Notes under the pieces: model-generated
Told to the model about the DNA's origin: nothing
Database searches by the model: none
The model's input: the letters and a program-made list of their open reading frames with translations, nothing else
Program-made: the position numbers and the translations under genes
NCBI GenBank assembly: GCA_020444045.1
Contig: JAHLLS010000012.1
Span: 100,477-164,476, forward strand
Source: Deltaproteobacteria bacterium
GTDB lineage: Bacteria; Desulfobacterota; Desulfobacteria; Desulfobacterales; UBA5852
DNA: 64,000 nt
Reading direction: 5' to 3'
In this document: one piece after another, positions 44,838 to 54,156 of the stretch
How positions within the stretch are numbered: position 1 is the first letter of the stretch
How the letters are laid out: the number at the start of each line of letters is the position of its first letter

Positions 44838-44866
44838 TTGACAATGTCGTGGTTTACCGATACATA
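44838..44866 (+). promoter_or_regulatory. Sigma-70 promoter of the GntR-glpD operon
   Basis: Perfect -35 TTGACA (44838-44843), 17-nt spacer, TACATA (44861-44866). The operator at 44865-44883 begins at the -10, so a bound regulator would block RNA polymerase. Confidence 0.7.
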
Positions 44867-44883
44867 ATTGGTCGAACCAATTA
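44865..44883. promoter_or_regulatory. FadR/GntR operator 1 at the operon promoter
   Basis: Perfect 19-bp palindrome TAATTGGTCGAACCAATTA containing the FadR-type core TGGTNNNACCA. It overlaps the -10 and predicted start site. Confidence 0.75.
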
Positions 44884-44914
44884 ATCCATATATCTCGCAT
44901 CCAATAAAACCAAA

Positions 44915-45697
44915 ATGGCCATAACCAGCGACCACCCAATCTCTGCCAAACGTCCCCGCGCCCACGAACAGGTGACCCACGTTCTTCTCAAACAGATCAT
45001 TCGGGCCGAACTGCCGGTCGGCAGCAAGCTCGCCACCGAACGCGCCATGGCGGCCAAGTTCCAGGTCAACCGGGCCACAGTGCGCGAGGCCTTGCGCTAT
45101 CTCGAACATCTGGATCTCGTTGCCATCCGGCAGGGGGACGGTGCTTACGTCAGAAATTTCCTGCACAGCCGCAATCCGGAAACCGCCAAGGCCCTGATGC
45201 ATGTAGACGACGCCATGCGGTACGAGGTACTGAGTGCGATCCTGGAAGTCCGCCGCATCAACAGCCCGGAGGTGGCCCATGCCGCGGCCCTGAAGCGGTC
45301 ACCGGACCATTTAGCGCAGCTGCGGGAGGTCGCCCTTGACCGCCGGGATCTTTCGATCCTGGAGCGTGACAAACGTGTGCATCACCTCATCGGGTTGGCC
45401 AGCGGCAATATTGTCCAGATCCTCATGACCAATTTTTATGAAGATTTTTTTTACGAATTCGGCCATCTGTATTTCGAGAACCCCACGAACATCGCACGGT
45501 CGGAAGCGTTTCACCAGGAGATCTATCATGCCATCCGCGAGCAGAATGCCGGGGTGGCCCGGGACATCATGCGCGATGTGCTCCAGTATGCCGAGCATGC
45601 AATATTTCAGGAAATCGAGCGGCACGCGGGAAAAAGCCCGGTTGGGGCCGGTGGGACCTCGAACACCAGAAACGGTGTTTATTGGTCGAACCAATAA
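44915..45697 (+). CDS. FadR-subfamily GntR transcriptional regulator
   Basis: 260 residues. N-terminal winged helix: VLLKQIIRAELPVGSKLATERAMAAKFQVNRATVREALRYLEHLDLVAIRQGDGAYVRNF. The C-terminal part is an all-helical FCD domain (YEVLSAILEVRRINSPEVAHAAALKRS, with metal- or ligand-binding His residues in RVHHLIGLASGN and FHQEIYHAI). It is the first gene of an operon with glpD, an AGPS-like gene and an FGGY kinase; two TGGTCGAACCA operators argue for autoregulation. The ligand is unknown, perhaps a glycerol or lipid metabolite. The second operator forms its last codons. Confidence 0.9.
   Translation: MAITSDHPISAKRPRAHEQVTHVLLKQIIRAELPVGSKLATERAMAAKFQVNRATVREALRYLEHLDLVAIRQGDGAYVRNFLHSRNPETAKALMHVDDAMRYEVLSAILEVRRINSPEVAHAAALKRSPDHLAQLREVALDRRDLSILERDKRVHHLIGLASGNIVQILMTNFYEDFFYEFGHLYFENPTNIARSEAFHQEIYHAIREQNAGVARDIMRDVLQYAEHAIFQEIERHAGKSPVGAGGTSNTRNGVYWSNQ
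45679..45697. promoter_or_regulatory. FadR/GntR operator 2 inside the end of the regulator gene
   Basis: Perfect 19-bp palindrome TTATTGGTCGAACCAATAA covering the last regulator codons and its stop, 13 nt before the glpD start. It shares the core TGGTCGAACCA with operator 1 and could act as a roadblock or control an internal promoter. Confidence 0.7.
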
Positions 45698-45710
45698 CAG
45701 GATTTTCAGA

Positions 45711-47357
45711 ATGAAACGGTATCTTGACCATATCCGGCCGGAAGGCGTATTCGACATCATTGTCATCGGCGGCGGGATTTCCGGGGCGGCCCTTGCTTAC
45801 GAGGCTGCCAGTCGGGGGTTGCGGGTGGTTCTTTTCGAAAAGGGGGATTTTTCCGAAGCCACCTCGGCGGCCTCGTCTAAGCTCATCCACGGCGGCCTGC
45901 GCTACCTGTCGAACATGGAATACGGTTTGGTACGGGAATCCCTGCGGGAGCGCCGGACCATGGAAAACATCGCCCCCAACTTCGTCTATCCCTGCCCCAT
46001 GCTGTTTCCCCACTACCGGTCCCAGATCAAAAGCAATAAATGGCTGCTGAAGATTGGCCTGACCCTCTATGACCTTCTGGCGTTCGACAAAGGCCGGACC
46101 TGGGATGCGGCCAAAAAAATCCCTAACCACACCACCCTCGCACCCCATGCGGCCTTGCAGCGGCAGCCCGTTCTCAAGCGGGAAGGGCTTACCGGCGCCT
46201 CACTGTTTTATGACTGTCTGAACATTTTCCCGGAACGCCTGGCTCTGGCCTTCATCAAATCCGCGATGGCCCACGGGGCCGAAGTCGCCAACTATGCCAA
46301 GGTCGTCGGATTTCTTTTCGACGACAACGACGGGACCGTGAAGGGCGTTAAGGTGAAAGACAGGATCCACGATACGGTCCATGAAGTCTGCGCGGCGGTC
46401 ACCATCAATTGCACCGGCCCCTGGGCCGACAGCGTTCTCGCCATGACCGGGCGGCAAACCAGCGACCGCCCTCTCAAGCGATCCGAGGGAATTCACATCA
46501 TCACCAAACCGATCATCGCGGACAACGCCGTGGTCAGTGCCATCACCCCGAACGGGCGGCATTGTTTTCTCATCCCCTGGCGGGGCCACACGTTGATCGG
46601 CACTACGGATAAAGCCTATCATGGCGATCCGGACGACTACCGGGTCACCCGCGCCAGCATCGAAGAACTGATCGCGGAGGTCAATGCTTCATTTAGCGGC
46701 CTGGCCATCGCGTACGAAGACGTGCAGCACTGCTATGGCGGCCTTCGCCCTTTGGTGGAAGACCAGACCGAGGAAACCTACACCTCATCGCGCAAATATG
46801 AAATCTACGATAATGCCCGGGACGGCTTGAACGGGCTGCTGACGGTGGAAGGCGGCAAGTGGACCACCAGCCGCCACCTGGCCGAAAACGTCGTCGATCG
46901 CCTGAAAGACAAGATCGACCGACCGATCCGTCCCTCCTTATCGAACCGTACCTACCTGGCCGGGTCCGAAATCAGGAACATAACGGTCTTTATGGATCAG
47001 GTCAAAAACGAATACGGCGATTTTCCTGAAGAGACGCGGGTCTATCTGGCACAGATTTACGGAACCGCCGTTGGCGATGTCCTGGCCCTGGCCCGGAAGC
47101 ACCCATCCCTGGCCGATCCCTTGAACGACGCAGGCGATATCCTGGCTCAAGCCGTTTATGCCGCCCGCCATGAAATGGCGCTGACCCTGAAGGATATCGT
47201 ACTGCGGCGCACCGGTATTGCCACTTTGGGCAACCCGGGTGAAGCCGTTTTACGAAAGGTCGCCGAAACAGTGGCCGGCGACCTGGGCTGGGATGAAGAT
47301 CGTATCAACTGGGAAGTAGAACAAACAAACGCGTTTCTACAAATACCGACAGATTGA
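45711..47357 (+). CDS. glpD: Aerobic-type glycerol-3-phosphate dehydrogenase (FAD)
   Basis: 548 residues from ATG 45711, directly after operator 2. FAD-binding FDIIVIGGGISGAALAYEAASRGLRVVLFEKGDFSEATSAASSKLIHGGLRYL is the GlpD/GlpA N-terminus. Later landmarks are LIPWRGHTLIGTTDKAYHG and LLTVEGGKWTTSRHLAENVV; the C-terminal domain (GIATLGNPGEAVLRKVAETVAGDLGWDEDRINWEVE) is that of GlpD. It oxidises glycerol-3-phosphate to dihydroxyacetone phosphate, passing electrons to quinone at the inner membrane. Confidence 0.93.
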   Translation: MKRYLDHIRPEGVFDIIVIGGGISGAALAYEAASRGLRVVLFEKGDFSEATSAASSKLIHGGLRYLSNMEYGLVRESLRERRTMENIAPNFVYPCPMLFPHYRSQIKSNKWLLKIGLTLYDLLAFDKGRTWDAAKKIPNHTTLAPHAALQRQPVLKREGLTGASLFYDCLNIFPERLALAFIKSAMAHGAEVANYAKVVGFLFDDNDGTVKGVKVKDRIHDTVHEVCAAVTINCTGPWADSVLAMTGRQTSDRPLKRSEGIHIITKPIIADNAVVSAITPNGRHCFLIPWRGHTLIGTTDKAYHGDPDDYRVTRASIEELIAEVNASFSGLAIAYEDVQHCYGGLRPLVEDQTEETYTSSRKYEIYDNARDGLNGLLTVEGGKWTTSRHLAENVVDRLKDKIDRPIRPSLSNRTYLAGSEIRNITVFMDQVKNEYGDFPEETRVYLAQIYGTAVGDVLALARKHPSLADPLNDAGDILAQAVYAARHEMALTLKDIVLRRTGIATLGNPGEAVLRKVAETVAGDLGWDEDRINWEVEQTNAFLQIPTD

Positions 47358-47432
47358 AGCTTAGGCGTTAATTCGCACACTTCGATGAAAGGGAATCTAT
47401 TTCATTGGCAGCACAAGGCACCAACCACGTCA

Positions 47433-47503
47433 TGCCGGACTTGATCCGGCATCCAGTCTTTTCCAGGATTCCGACTTTCGCCGGAAGGACAATCATAGGG
47501 ATG
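47433..47503. repeat. REP-like extragenic palindrome
   Basis: ATGCCGGACTTGATCCGGCAT is a near-perfect hairpin, followed by CCAGTCTTTTCCAGGATTCCGACTTTCGCCGGAAGGAC, the form of dispersed palindromes common in Proteobacteria. It lies in the 463-nt gap between glpD and the AGPS-like gene, beside a second repeat. Confidence 0.6.
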
Positions 47504-47543
47504 CTTCTTTGCCGTATTCGTGAAATGAATTGTGGTAGTATTT

Positions 47544-47734
47544 ATTCCCTTTGTCACGAGGCCGAGCATCGGGGTTGCGGACGATAAAGACGCGACGACT
47601 GTCTAAGCCCAGCTGACATGCGGGGCGAGTTTCGGCGCGTTCGGCCGTAACCACGACGCACAGGCGAACCCGAAGGGATCGTGACGCGGGTGCCTTCTTT
47701 TGGTTGCTTTTCTGACGCGTGTAAGAAAAGTAAC
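47544..47734. repeat. 191-bp dispersed intergenic repeat, copy B
   Basis: Same length and block order as copy A at 10331-10521: ATTCCCTTTGTC, GAGCATCG, GGGGCGAGTTTCGGCGCG, CCTTCTTTTGGTT and a terminal hairpin ending AAAAGTAAC. Short frames within it are not considered genes. Confidence 0.75.
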
Positions 47735-47820
47735 ATGGTCAAAAGAAAGAAACATTTTTGAACCAATCCTGCATAGTATCGCATAGGGTGCGTTCAAAAA
47801 TTATTCGAGGAGAAAGCCGA

Positions 47821-49539
47821 ATGGCAAAATCAAAATTATTCCGTCCCGACTGGAGCGAAACGCCCCCGGCGGAAGGCACCTTTCGCGCCATCTTCAAGTA
47901 TGGCGACCCGACCCAGTTCAAGCACCCCAGCGACCAATGGTACACCATGCTAAAGGAAGCCTTCGGGATGACGGACAACGACTTTCGGCACAAAAGCGGG
48001 GAAGGCCGCGAGCCGGTGGTGCTGGATCGCCCGTGCGGACTGAGCGCGGACCAGGTGGATGCCCTGGCCGCCATTGTCGGGCGCGAAAATACGACCACCG
48101 ACGCTTATCAAAGGACCCGCTACGCTTATGGCAAGACCACCGAAGAAATGATGGAACTTGGCCAGGGTGTGGTCCGGGAGATCGCCGATCTGGTGGTGCA
48201 CCCCCGCCATAAGGAGGACGTTAGCGACATCGTGCGCTATTGCCATGAGGAAAAAATCCCTGTCTACGTCTTCTCCGGCGGATCTTCGGTCAACCTCGGG
48301 CTGCGCCCGGCCCGCGGAGGTGTCACCCTGGTCATGAGCACCCACATGAACAAACTCCTCACCTTGAACGAACTCAACCAGACCGCCACGGTGCAACCCG
48401 GCCTGCTGGGGCCGGCCTACGAAGCCGCCCTCAACCAGGCCCCGGAGCGGTTAGGCGCCAGGCGGCGCTACACCGGCGGCCACTTTCCGCAATCCTTCGA
48501 ATACTCGACCGTCGGGGGCTGGGTCGTAACTCTGGGATCGGGCCAGGCCTCCACCTACTATGGCGATGCCGCCGACATGGTGGTCAGCCAGGAGTATGTC
48601 ACCCCGACGGGCAACTTTAAAACCCTGCCTTATCCGGCGGCCGCCACAGGCCCCAAGGTCAACGACATCATGAAGGGCGCCGAGGGCACCTTCGGCATCC
48701 TGGTGGAAGTCACCATGAAAGTCTTCCGGCACATGCCGGCCAACCGCCGCTATTTCAGCTTCATGTTTCCTTCCTGGGAAGCCGCCGTGGATGCCAGCCG
48801 CGAAATCGGCCAGGGCCAATTCGGCCGGCCGGCCGTCTACCGGATTTCCGATCCCGAGGAAACCGACCGGGGGCTCAAACTCTACGGCATCCCATCCCTG
48901 GCGGACCGTTTTCTGATCAAACGCGGCTATCTCCCCATGCAGCGCTGCCTCTGCCTGGGAACCGTCGAAGGCGACCGGGACTACACCCGTCTGGTCAAAC
49001 GCAAAATCCGCACCATCGCCAAACAGCACCACGCCATTTACCTGGGCACCTACGCCGGAAAAAAATGGGAAAAGACCCGCTACCGCGAACCTTACATGCG
49101 CGAAGACCTGCACGATTACGGCATCACCATCGACACCCTGGAAGCCTCCGTGACCTGGGACAACCTGCACACCCTCCACCAGGGGGTGCGGTCCTACATG
49201 AAGAAACGACCCCGGACCATCTGCATGACCCATGCTTCGCACTTCTACCCCCAGGGCACAAACCTCTATTTCATCTTCATCGGCCGCTTCGACCACGTGG
49301 ACGACTACCGCGCCTTCCAGGCCGGCATTCTCGACCACATTCAGAAGTACGGCGGATCGCTGAGCCACCATCACGGTATCGGACGCATGATCGCCCCCTG
49401 GGTCGAGCAGCACCTCGGGAAGGAACAGATGGCTGTCCTGCGGGCCCTTAAACACCACTTCGACCCCCGCAACATCATGAATCCCGGGGGGCAATTGGGG
49501 CTGGATTTGGATGAAACCCTTCAAAGGAAATCGCGATGA
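47821..49539 (+). CDS. Alkylglycerone-phosphate-synthase-like FAD-dependent oxidase
   Basis: 572 residues from ATG 47821 (GGAG upstream); the frame opens at 47758. Vanillyl-alcohol-oxidase-type FAD domain: VYVFSGGSSVNLGLRPARGG, GHFPQSFEYSTVGGWVVTLGSG and KGAEGTFGILVEV. The HHHGIG motif (H516-518) and the FDPRNIMNPGGQLG end match alkylglycerone-phosphate synthase, which makes the ether bond of ether lipids. A D-lactate/glycolate-type dehydrogenase is the alternative. It is followed with a 4-nt overlap by the FGGY kinase gene. Confidence 0.85.
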   Translation: MAKSKLFRPDWSETPPAEGTFRAIFKYGDPTQFKHPSDQWYTMLKEAFGMTDNDFRHKSGEGREPVVLDRPCGLSADQVDALAAIVGRENTTTDAYQRTRYAYGKTTEEMMELGQGVVREIADLVVHPRHKEDVSDIVRYCHEEKIPVYVFSGGSSVNLGLRPARGGVTLVMSTHMNKLLTLNELNQTATVQPGLLGPAYEAALNQAPERLGARRRYTGGHFPQSFEYSTVGGWVVTLGSGQASTYYGDAADMVVSQEYVTPTGNFKTLPYPAAATGPKVNDIMKGAEGTFGILVEVTMKVFRHMPANRRYFSFMFPSWEAAVDASREIGQGQFGRPAVYRISDPEETDRGLKLYGIPSLADRFLIKRGYLPMQRCLCLGTVEGDRDYTRLVKRKIRTIAKQHHAIYLGTYAGKKWEKTRYREPYMREDLHDYGITIDTLEASVTWDNLHTLHQGVRSYMKKRPRTICMTHASHFYPQGTNLYFIFIGRFDHVDDYRAFQAGILDHIQKYGGSLSHHHGIGRMIAPWVEQHLGKEQMAVLRALKHHFDPRNIMNPGGQLGLDLDETLQRKSR

Positions 49540-51104
49540 CAACAAGCGGACAAGGGGATCAAATTCTGGTTTTCGATGCCGGCACCCAGTCCATCCGCGC
49601 GGCCCTGATCGACCCGCGGGGAGAAATCCGCCATATGGTCAAGACGCCCATCACGCCTTATTTCTCCCGTCAACCCGGTTGGGCCGAACAGGAGCTGGAT
49701 TATTACTGGCAAAGCTTCGCCGCCACATCCCGCCGGCTGTTCGACACCGAAGGGGTCGCCTCCGACCGCATCGCCGGGGTGGCCGTCACTTCCCAGCGCG
49801 CCACCATGGTCAATCTGGATATAAATGGCACCCCCCTGCGGCCGGCCATTCTCTGGCTGGATCAGCGCAAGGCCGAAATGAAGAACCCTCTCTCCCCCCT
49901 CCTCACAGGAGTTCTCAAAACCGTCAACCAATATGGCATCGTCGATAAAGCCATCCGGGAGTGCAAGTCCAACTGGCTGGTCCAAAACCAACCGGAGATC
50001 TGGGAGAAGACCCACAAATTCCTTTTTCTTTCCGGCTTTTGGATTCACCGCCTGACCGGCGAATATCGCGATTCGGTAGGAAGCCAGGTGGGCTATGTGC
50101 CCTTCGATTACAAGCGGCATTGCTGGGCCGGACCGCGGGACCTCAAGTGGAAGTTCTTTCCCATGGACCCCACCCGCCTGCCGGAGCTGGTACCACCGGG
50201 GGGTCTTTTGGGGCAAATCACCCGGCAAGCCTTTCTGAAAACCGGCATCCCGGAAGGCCTGCCAGTGATCGCCGCGGCCACGGACAAGGCCTGCGAAGTG
50301 CTGGGCGCCGGCTGCCGCTCACCCGAAACCGCCTGCCTGAGCTACGGTACTACGGCCACCGTAAACACGGCCAGCCCGAAGTACGTGGAGATCAAGCCCT
50401 TCGTACCGCCCTACCCCGGCGCTCTGCCGGGCACCTACAACACCGAGGCGATGGTCTATCGCGGCTTCTGGATGGTAAGCTGGTTCAAAAAAGAGTTCGG
50501 CTTGCGGGAGCAGCAGATCGCCGATGACCGCGGCGTAGCACCGGAAGTAATTTTTGACGAGCTGATTCGGGAAATTCCGCCCGGGTCCATGGGGCTCACC
50601 CTCCAGCCCTACTGGTCGCCCGGCATCAACACCGATGCCGATGCCAAGGGCGCCATCATCGGCTTCGGCGACGTCCACACCCGCGCCCATATCTATCGAT
50701 CAATCCTGGAAGGGCTGGGGTACGGGCTCAAGGAAGGCATGCTGGCGCTGCAGAAGCGCAACAAGGTGCGTGTTGAAACGCTGCGGGTTTCCGGCGGTGG
50801 CTCCCAGAGCGACGTCGCCATGCAAATCACCGCGGATATCTTCAACCTGCCCGCCCAGCGCCCGCACACTTACGAAACCTCCGCCCTGGGGGCCGCCATC
50901 GCTGCCGCCGTGGGGCTGAAGCTGCATCCGGATTTCGACAGCGCCATCCGTGAGATGACACGGGTGGCCGATACCTTCCAACCGATCCCCCGCAACCGGG
51001 ACCTGTACCACGAACTCTATGAACGAGTGTATCGCAAGCTGTATCGACGGCTGAAGCCGATCTACAACGACATCCGGGCGATCACCGGCTATCCGCCCAT
51101 GTGA
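49536..51104 (+). CDS. FGGY-family carbohydrate kinase
   Basis: 522 residues; the start overlaps the AGPS-like stop by 4 nt (ATGA). The two ASKHA halves are present: ILVFDAGTQSIRAALIDPRGE, CLSYGTTATVNTASP and LRVSGGGSQSDVAMQITADIFNLPAQRPHTYETSALGAAIAAAVG. It phosphorylates a polyol or sugar with ATP. With GlpD in the same operon, glycerol or a glycerol analogue is likely, but the GlpK signature is not strong enough to name it so. Last gene of the operon. Confidence 0.9.
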   Translation: MTTSGQGDQILVFDAGTQSIRAALIDPRGEIRHMVKTPITPYFSRQPGWAEQELDYYWQSFAATSRRLFDTEGVASDRIAGVAVTSQRATMVNLDINGTPLRPAILWLDQRKAEMKNPLSPLLTGVLKTVNQYGIVDKAIRECKSNWLVQNQPEIWEKTHKFLFLSGFWIHRLTGEYRDSVGSQVGYVPFDYKRHCWAGPRDLKWKFFPMDPTRLPELVPPGGLLGQITRQAFLKTGIPEGLPVIAAATDKACEVLGAGCRSPETACLSYGTTATVNTASPKYVEIKPFVPPYPGALPGTYNTEAMVYRGFWMVSWFKKEFGLREQQIADDRGVAPEVIFDELIREIPPGSMGLTLQPYWSPGINTDADAKGAIIGFGDVHTRAHIYRSILEGLGYGLKEGMLALQKRNKVRVETLRVSGGGSQSDVAMQITADIFNLPAQRPHTYETSALGAAIAAAVGLKLHPDFDSAIREMTRVADTFQPIPRNRDLYHELYERVYRKLYRRLKPIYNDIRAITGYPPM

Positions 51105-51146
51105 AGCCGGTCAATTTCCAAAACACCGCCGCACGGGCCGACCGTT

Positions 51147-52130
51147 TCACACGCTCCCGAAGAGAATCTCCCCCAGGGTTGCCAACACCCGCTGGCTGTC
51201 GCCGCTCGTTGATTCGGATTTCCACACCAGGATCTCCCCGGGTGTCAAGGCCGCCCGGAAGTCGGCCGGTATTTTATTGGAATTAAACCCCTCGACCCGG
51301 GTAAAGAGCAGCACGTCATACGACCGCTCGTCCACCGATGGTGAGACCTCCAGCCAGATGGTTGCTGCAGGGGATATCTGAAAAAGGGATAGCGCGTCGC
51401 TGCCGGCCAGTGCCCACATGGGACCACACGCTGAAGCTGGACCTCGAGCGGCGTTATTAACCGCCCCTCTTAACAGCTCAACCAGGGGCGTGCAGGCCAG
51501 ATCCTCCCAGGACACTTGTCTGTCGGCCAGATCGCGCATTCCATCGTCCATGTCCAGATAGTCGATGTGAATCGGGTGGCCATTGACAGACAGGGTCAAC
51601 CGGCAGTCAGGCTGCACCAGGCGCTCAGGTTCCTCAAACGTTCTGAAAACATGGCGCAAGGTTCCATTGAGGAAATCAAAGATCGATACCCCCTCTTCGG
51701 CTTCGTGGCCGCCGATCCATTTCAGCACCCGCTGCAGCTGGCGATACTCTGCCGTATGTTCAAAGACTTCACTGTCCTGATCAACGGCTGTTTCCGTTTC
51801 ATCCATTTCCTTGTTTTTGAGAAAGCGGTTTTCGGCTTCCTGTTTACAGGCGTCAAAATCAGCGTAGCAGTCGCGCATACCCTCCGGGGCAAGAATGCTG
51901 GCATCGAATACCAATTTCCGGCTGAGGTCGATAATTTTGTCCACCAGTGAAATGATGTAATGTCGGTCAAAAATGTAAGCCCCGCTCAATTTTTCCTGGC
52001 CGTCGACAAAAAGATGGACAATGGCGCGAACCTGGGCAAACAGGTGGCGGAAGCGCACCCGCCTGATGCGCCGCAGGTCGTGGGAGGATGGGTGTTTGTT
52101 CGGTTGTGTCAACGTGATCGTGGATTGCAT
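51147..52130 (-). CDS. Protein of unknown function
   Basis: 327 residues from ATG 52130 (AAAAGG upstream); the frame stays open to 52238. It looks soluble. The N-terminal half is helical and charged (RIRRVRFRHLFAQVRAIVHLFVDGQEKLSG), and a beta-rich C-terminal part ends GEILVWKSESTSGDSQRVLATLGEILFGS. No domain recognised. It faces the FGGY kinase gene convergently and is divergent from the NtrC-like regulator, so it may share its regulatory region. Confidence 0.7.
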   Translation of the reverse strand: MQSTITLTQPNKHPSSHDLRRIRRVRFRHLFAQVRAIVHLFVDGQEKLSGAYIFDRHYIISLVDKIIDLSRKLVFDASILAPEGMRDCYADFDACKQEAENRFLKNKEMDETETAVDQDSEVFEHTAEYRQLQRVLKWIGGHEAEEGVSIFDFLNGTLRHVFRTFEEPERLVQPDCRLTLSVNGHPIHIDYLDMDDGMRDLADRQVSWEDLACTPLVELLRGAVNNAARGPASACGPMWALAGSDALSLFQISPAATIWLEVSPSVDERSYDVLLFTRVEGFNSNKIPADFRAALTPGEILVWKSESTSGDSQRVLATLGEILFGSV

Positions 52131-52338
52131 ACCTTTTCTTGTCCTGTTTTGCGGATTGTGTTTTCGATAGAGCTGCCTATGGGTCATGGATGTTGCTTTT
52201 TGCATCATTTTTGATATACGGGAAGCGTCGACTCGCACCTCAGCCGGTGGCTACCCATCGGCATGTTTGCTGGTACGATTCAATGACCTCCAACGAAGTC
52301 GGAGTCGTTTCTGAGCCGCTAATAGTGGCGCCTTCGTA

Positions 52339-52403
52339 AAAAGCGGCTTACCCCGCTTTTCGGGGGTAGATCTCGTTTCAAGAAGTTAGCCCCGTTGGAG
52401 GGG
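52339..52403. other. Two hairpins in the divergent gap before the NtrC-like regulator
   Basis: AAAAGCGG (52339) and CCGCTTTT (52353) form one stem, with U-rich flanks on the minus strand. GCCCC-GTTGGA-GGGGC (52388-52403) forms another. The rest of the 437-nt gap 52131-52567 shows no gene. These could be a leader structure or a small RNA end. Confidence 0.4.
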
Positions 52404-52567
52404 CGATATTCTATGGGTCCATCAAGAGTGATCATCGTCTCAGGTATCCTTCAATTCCTGGAACCGCCAAACCTTGGAAGCCGACCCCGAGGCGCTGAAG
52501 AGTCGCGCTGATTTACAGCAATAAATATGCCAGCTATAAGACCCTCAATGATCGGAATATACAGACG

Positions 52568-53920
52568 ATGACGTTAGCTGAACGCATCCTTGTGGTGGAT
52601 GATGACCTGATAGCCCGCAAGGCTTTGCGAAGGATTCTTTCGCAAGACGGCTATGAGATCCGGACCGTGGGTAGCGGCGCCGAAGCCATTGCGGCAATGG
52701 CTCGGGAATCCTTTCAGGTGGTGATGACGGATTTGCTGATGGAGCCTATGAACGGCCTGGAATTGCTTTCAAAAATTAAAAAAATTGACGTCGACACCGA
52801 GGTGATCATGATGACCGGTTACGGGTCCGTGGACGTCGCTGTCGAGGCCATAAAGAAGAAGGCCTTCCACTATGTCGAAAAACCGTTGCGCCCCAAGATG
52901 GTTCGTCATTTGGTAAGTCAGGCCATGGAAAAAAGACGGCTCAAGGGCCGCATCCAACTCCTGGAAAAGCAGGTATCTTGCGAAGATGTTCAAATGATCG
53001 GCAAGAGTTCAGCCATATTGAAAATTACACGCCTGATACGGCAGGTCGCCGTGTCGGATACCAGTGTTCTTATCATGGGTGAATCCGGCACCGGCAAGGA
53101 ACTGGTCGCCCGTGCCATACACCAGGCCAGTCAACGCTCGGACAAGGGCTTTTTCCCCGTGAATTGCGCTGCTTTTACCGACGAACTGCTGGCAAACGAG
53201 CTTTTCGGTCACGAAAAAGACGCCTATACCGGAGCGACCACCGCCAAACCGGGTATTCTGGAGCACGCCCATGGCGGCACCCTCTTTTTGGATGAAGTCG
53301 GCGACATGCCGCTCGCGATGCAGTCCAAGCTCCTGCGGGTGATCCAGGAACGGGAACTCGTGCGTGTGGGCGGCGTCAAGCCCATCCCCATCGACATTCG
53401 TCTTGTAACCGCCACTAACAGGGACTTGAAAAAAGCGATGCGCCTGGGCACTTTTCGCGAGGACCTCTATTATCGCCTGAACGTGGTGCCCATGCATCTG
53501 CCGAGTTTGAAGGAACGCAAGGAAGACATTCCCCTGCTGGCGAATTTTTTTCTAAAACGTTTTAATCAGCGCGCCCATCGCGAAATCATCGGTTTTTCCC
53601 GGGAGGCCATGGCGCTTTTAACGCATTACAGCTACCCGGGCAACATCCGAGAACTGGAAAATATTGTGGAGCGTGCTGTGGCGCTGGTCGTCGGCGAGAT
53701 GATCGAGGTCGACGACATTCCCGAAGATCTTCGGGAAATTGAAGTGTTTACCATCCAAAAGAATCAAAGCCAGATCCAGTCCCTTGCCGAATTAGAGCGT
53801 GATTACATCCAGTGGGTCCTGGACCAGTGCCATCACAACAAGAGCCAGGCTGCCAAGTTGCTGGGCATCAACCGGGTGTCCCTGTATCGTAAACTGAAAA
53901 AAAGCCAACTCAGGGAGTGA
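52568..53920 (+). CDS. NtrC-family sigma-54-dependent response regulator
   Basis: 450 residues. Receiver with D55 in VVMTDLLMEP and KP in YVEKPL; AAA+ domain with Walker A GESGTGKE (about 171) and Walker B GGTLFLDEVGDM; Fis-type C-terminal HTH (QVLDQCHHNKSQAAKLLGINRVSLYRKLKK form). The sigma-54 contact loop reads DAYTGA (218-223) instead of GAFTGA; F to Y is tolerated in known activators, G to D is unusual. The partner kinase is probably the one at 61400 at the end of the downstream operon. Confidence 0.93.
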   Translation: MTLAERILVVDDDLIARKALRRILSQDGYEIRTVGSGAEAIAAMARESFQVVMTDLLMEPMNGLELLSKIKKIDVDTEVIMMTGYGSVDVAVEAIKKKAFHYVEKPLRPKMVRHLVSQAMEKRRLKGRIQLLEKQVSCEDVQMIGKSSAILKITRLIRQVAVSDTSVLIMGESGTGKELVARAIHQASQRSDKGFFPVNCAAFTDELLANELFGHEKDAYTGATTAKPGILEHAHGGTLFLDEVGDMPLAMQSKLLRVIQERELVRVGGVKPIPIDIRLVTATNRDLKKAMRLGTFREDLYYRLNVVPMHLPSLKERKEDIPLLANFFLKRFNQRAHREIIGFSREAMALLTHYSYPGNIRELENIVERAVALVVGEMIEVDDIPEDLREIEVFTIQKNQSQIQSLAELERDYIQWVLDQCHHNKSQAAKLLGINRVSLYRKLKKSQLRE

Positions 53921-53943
53921 TGGTCTTTCGATACCGGCAAAAC

Positions 53944-54050
53944 TGTAACATATTGCAACATCCTCCTCAACATGCCGTGTATCCTTCCACCCCCCCCCGC
54001 AAATCAATATATTATCAATATCCTCCACCATCCTGTTGCTAAAAGCAACA
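53944..54050. promoter_or_regulatory. Two candidate enhancer dyads for the NtrC-like regulator
   Basis: TGTAACATATTGCAACA (53944-53960) and TGTTGCTAAAAGCAACA (54034-54050) share TGTNNC-N5-GCAACA; the second is a perfect 7-bp-arm palindrome. They lie 107-213 bp upstream of a -24/-12 candidate, the usual place for sigma-54 activator sites. Confidence 0.55.
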
Positions 54051-54156
54051 CACAGAGCCCACTTTTCCCGATCGCCGCGAAACTTCAGCGGATCTAGTCG
54101 GAATCCAGCCCCAGCGTATTGAAGAATTGCGCAGGGCACCATCAGGATAGCACTTT

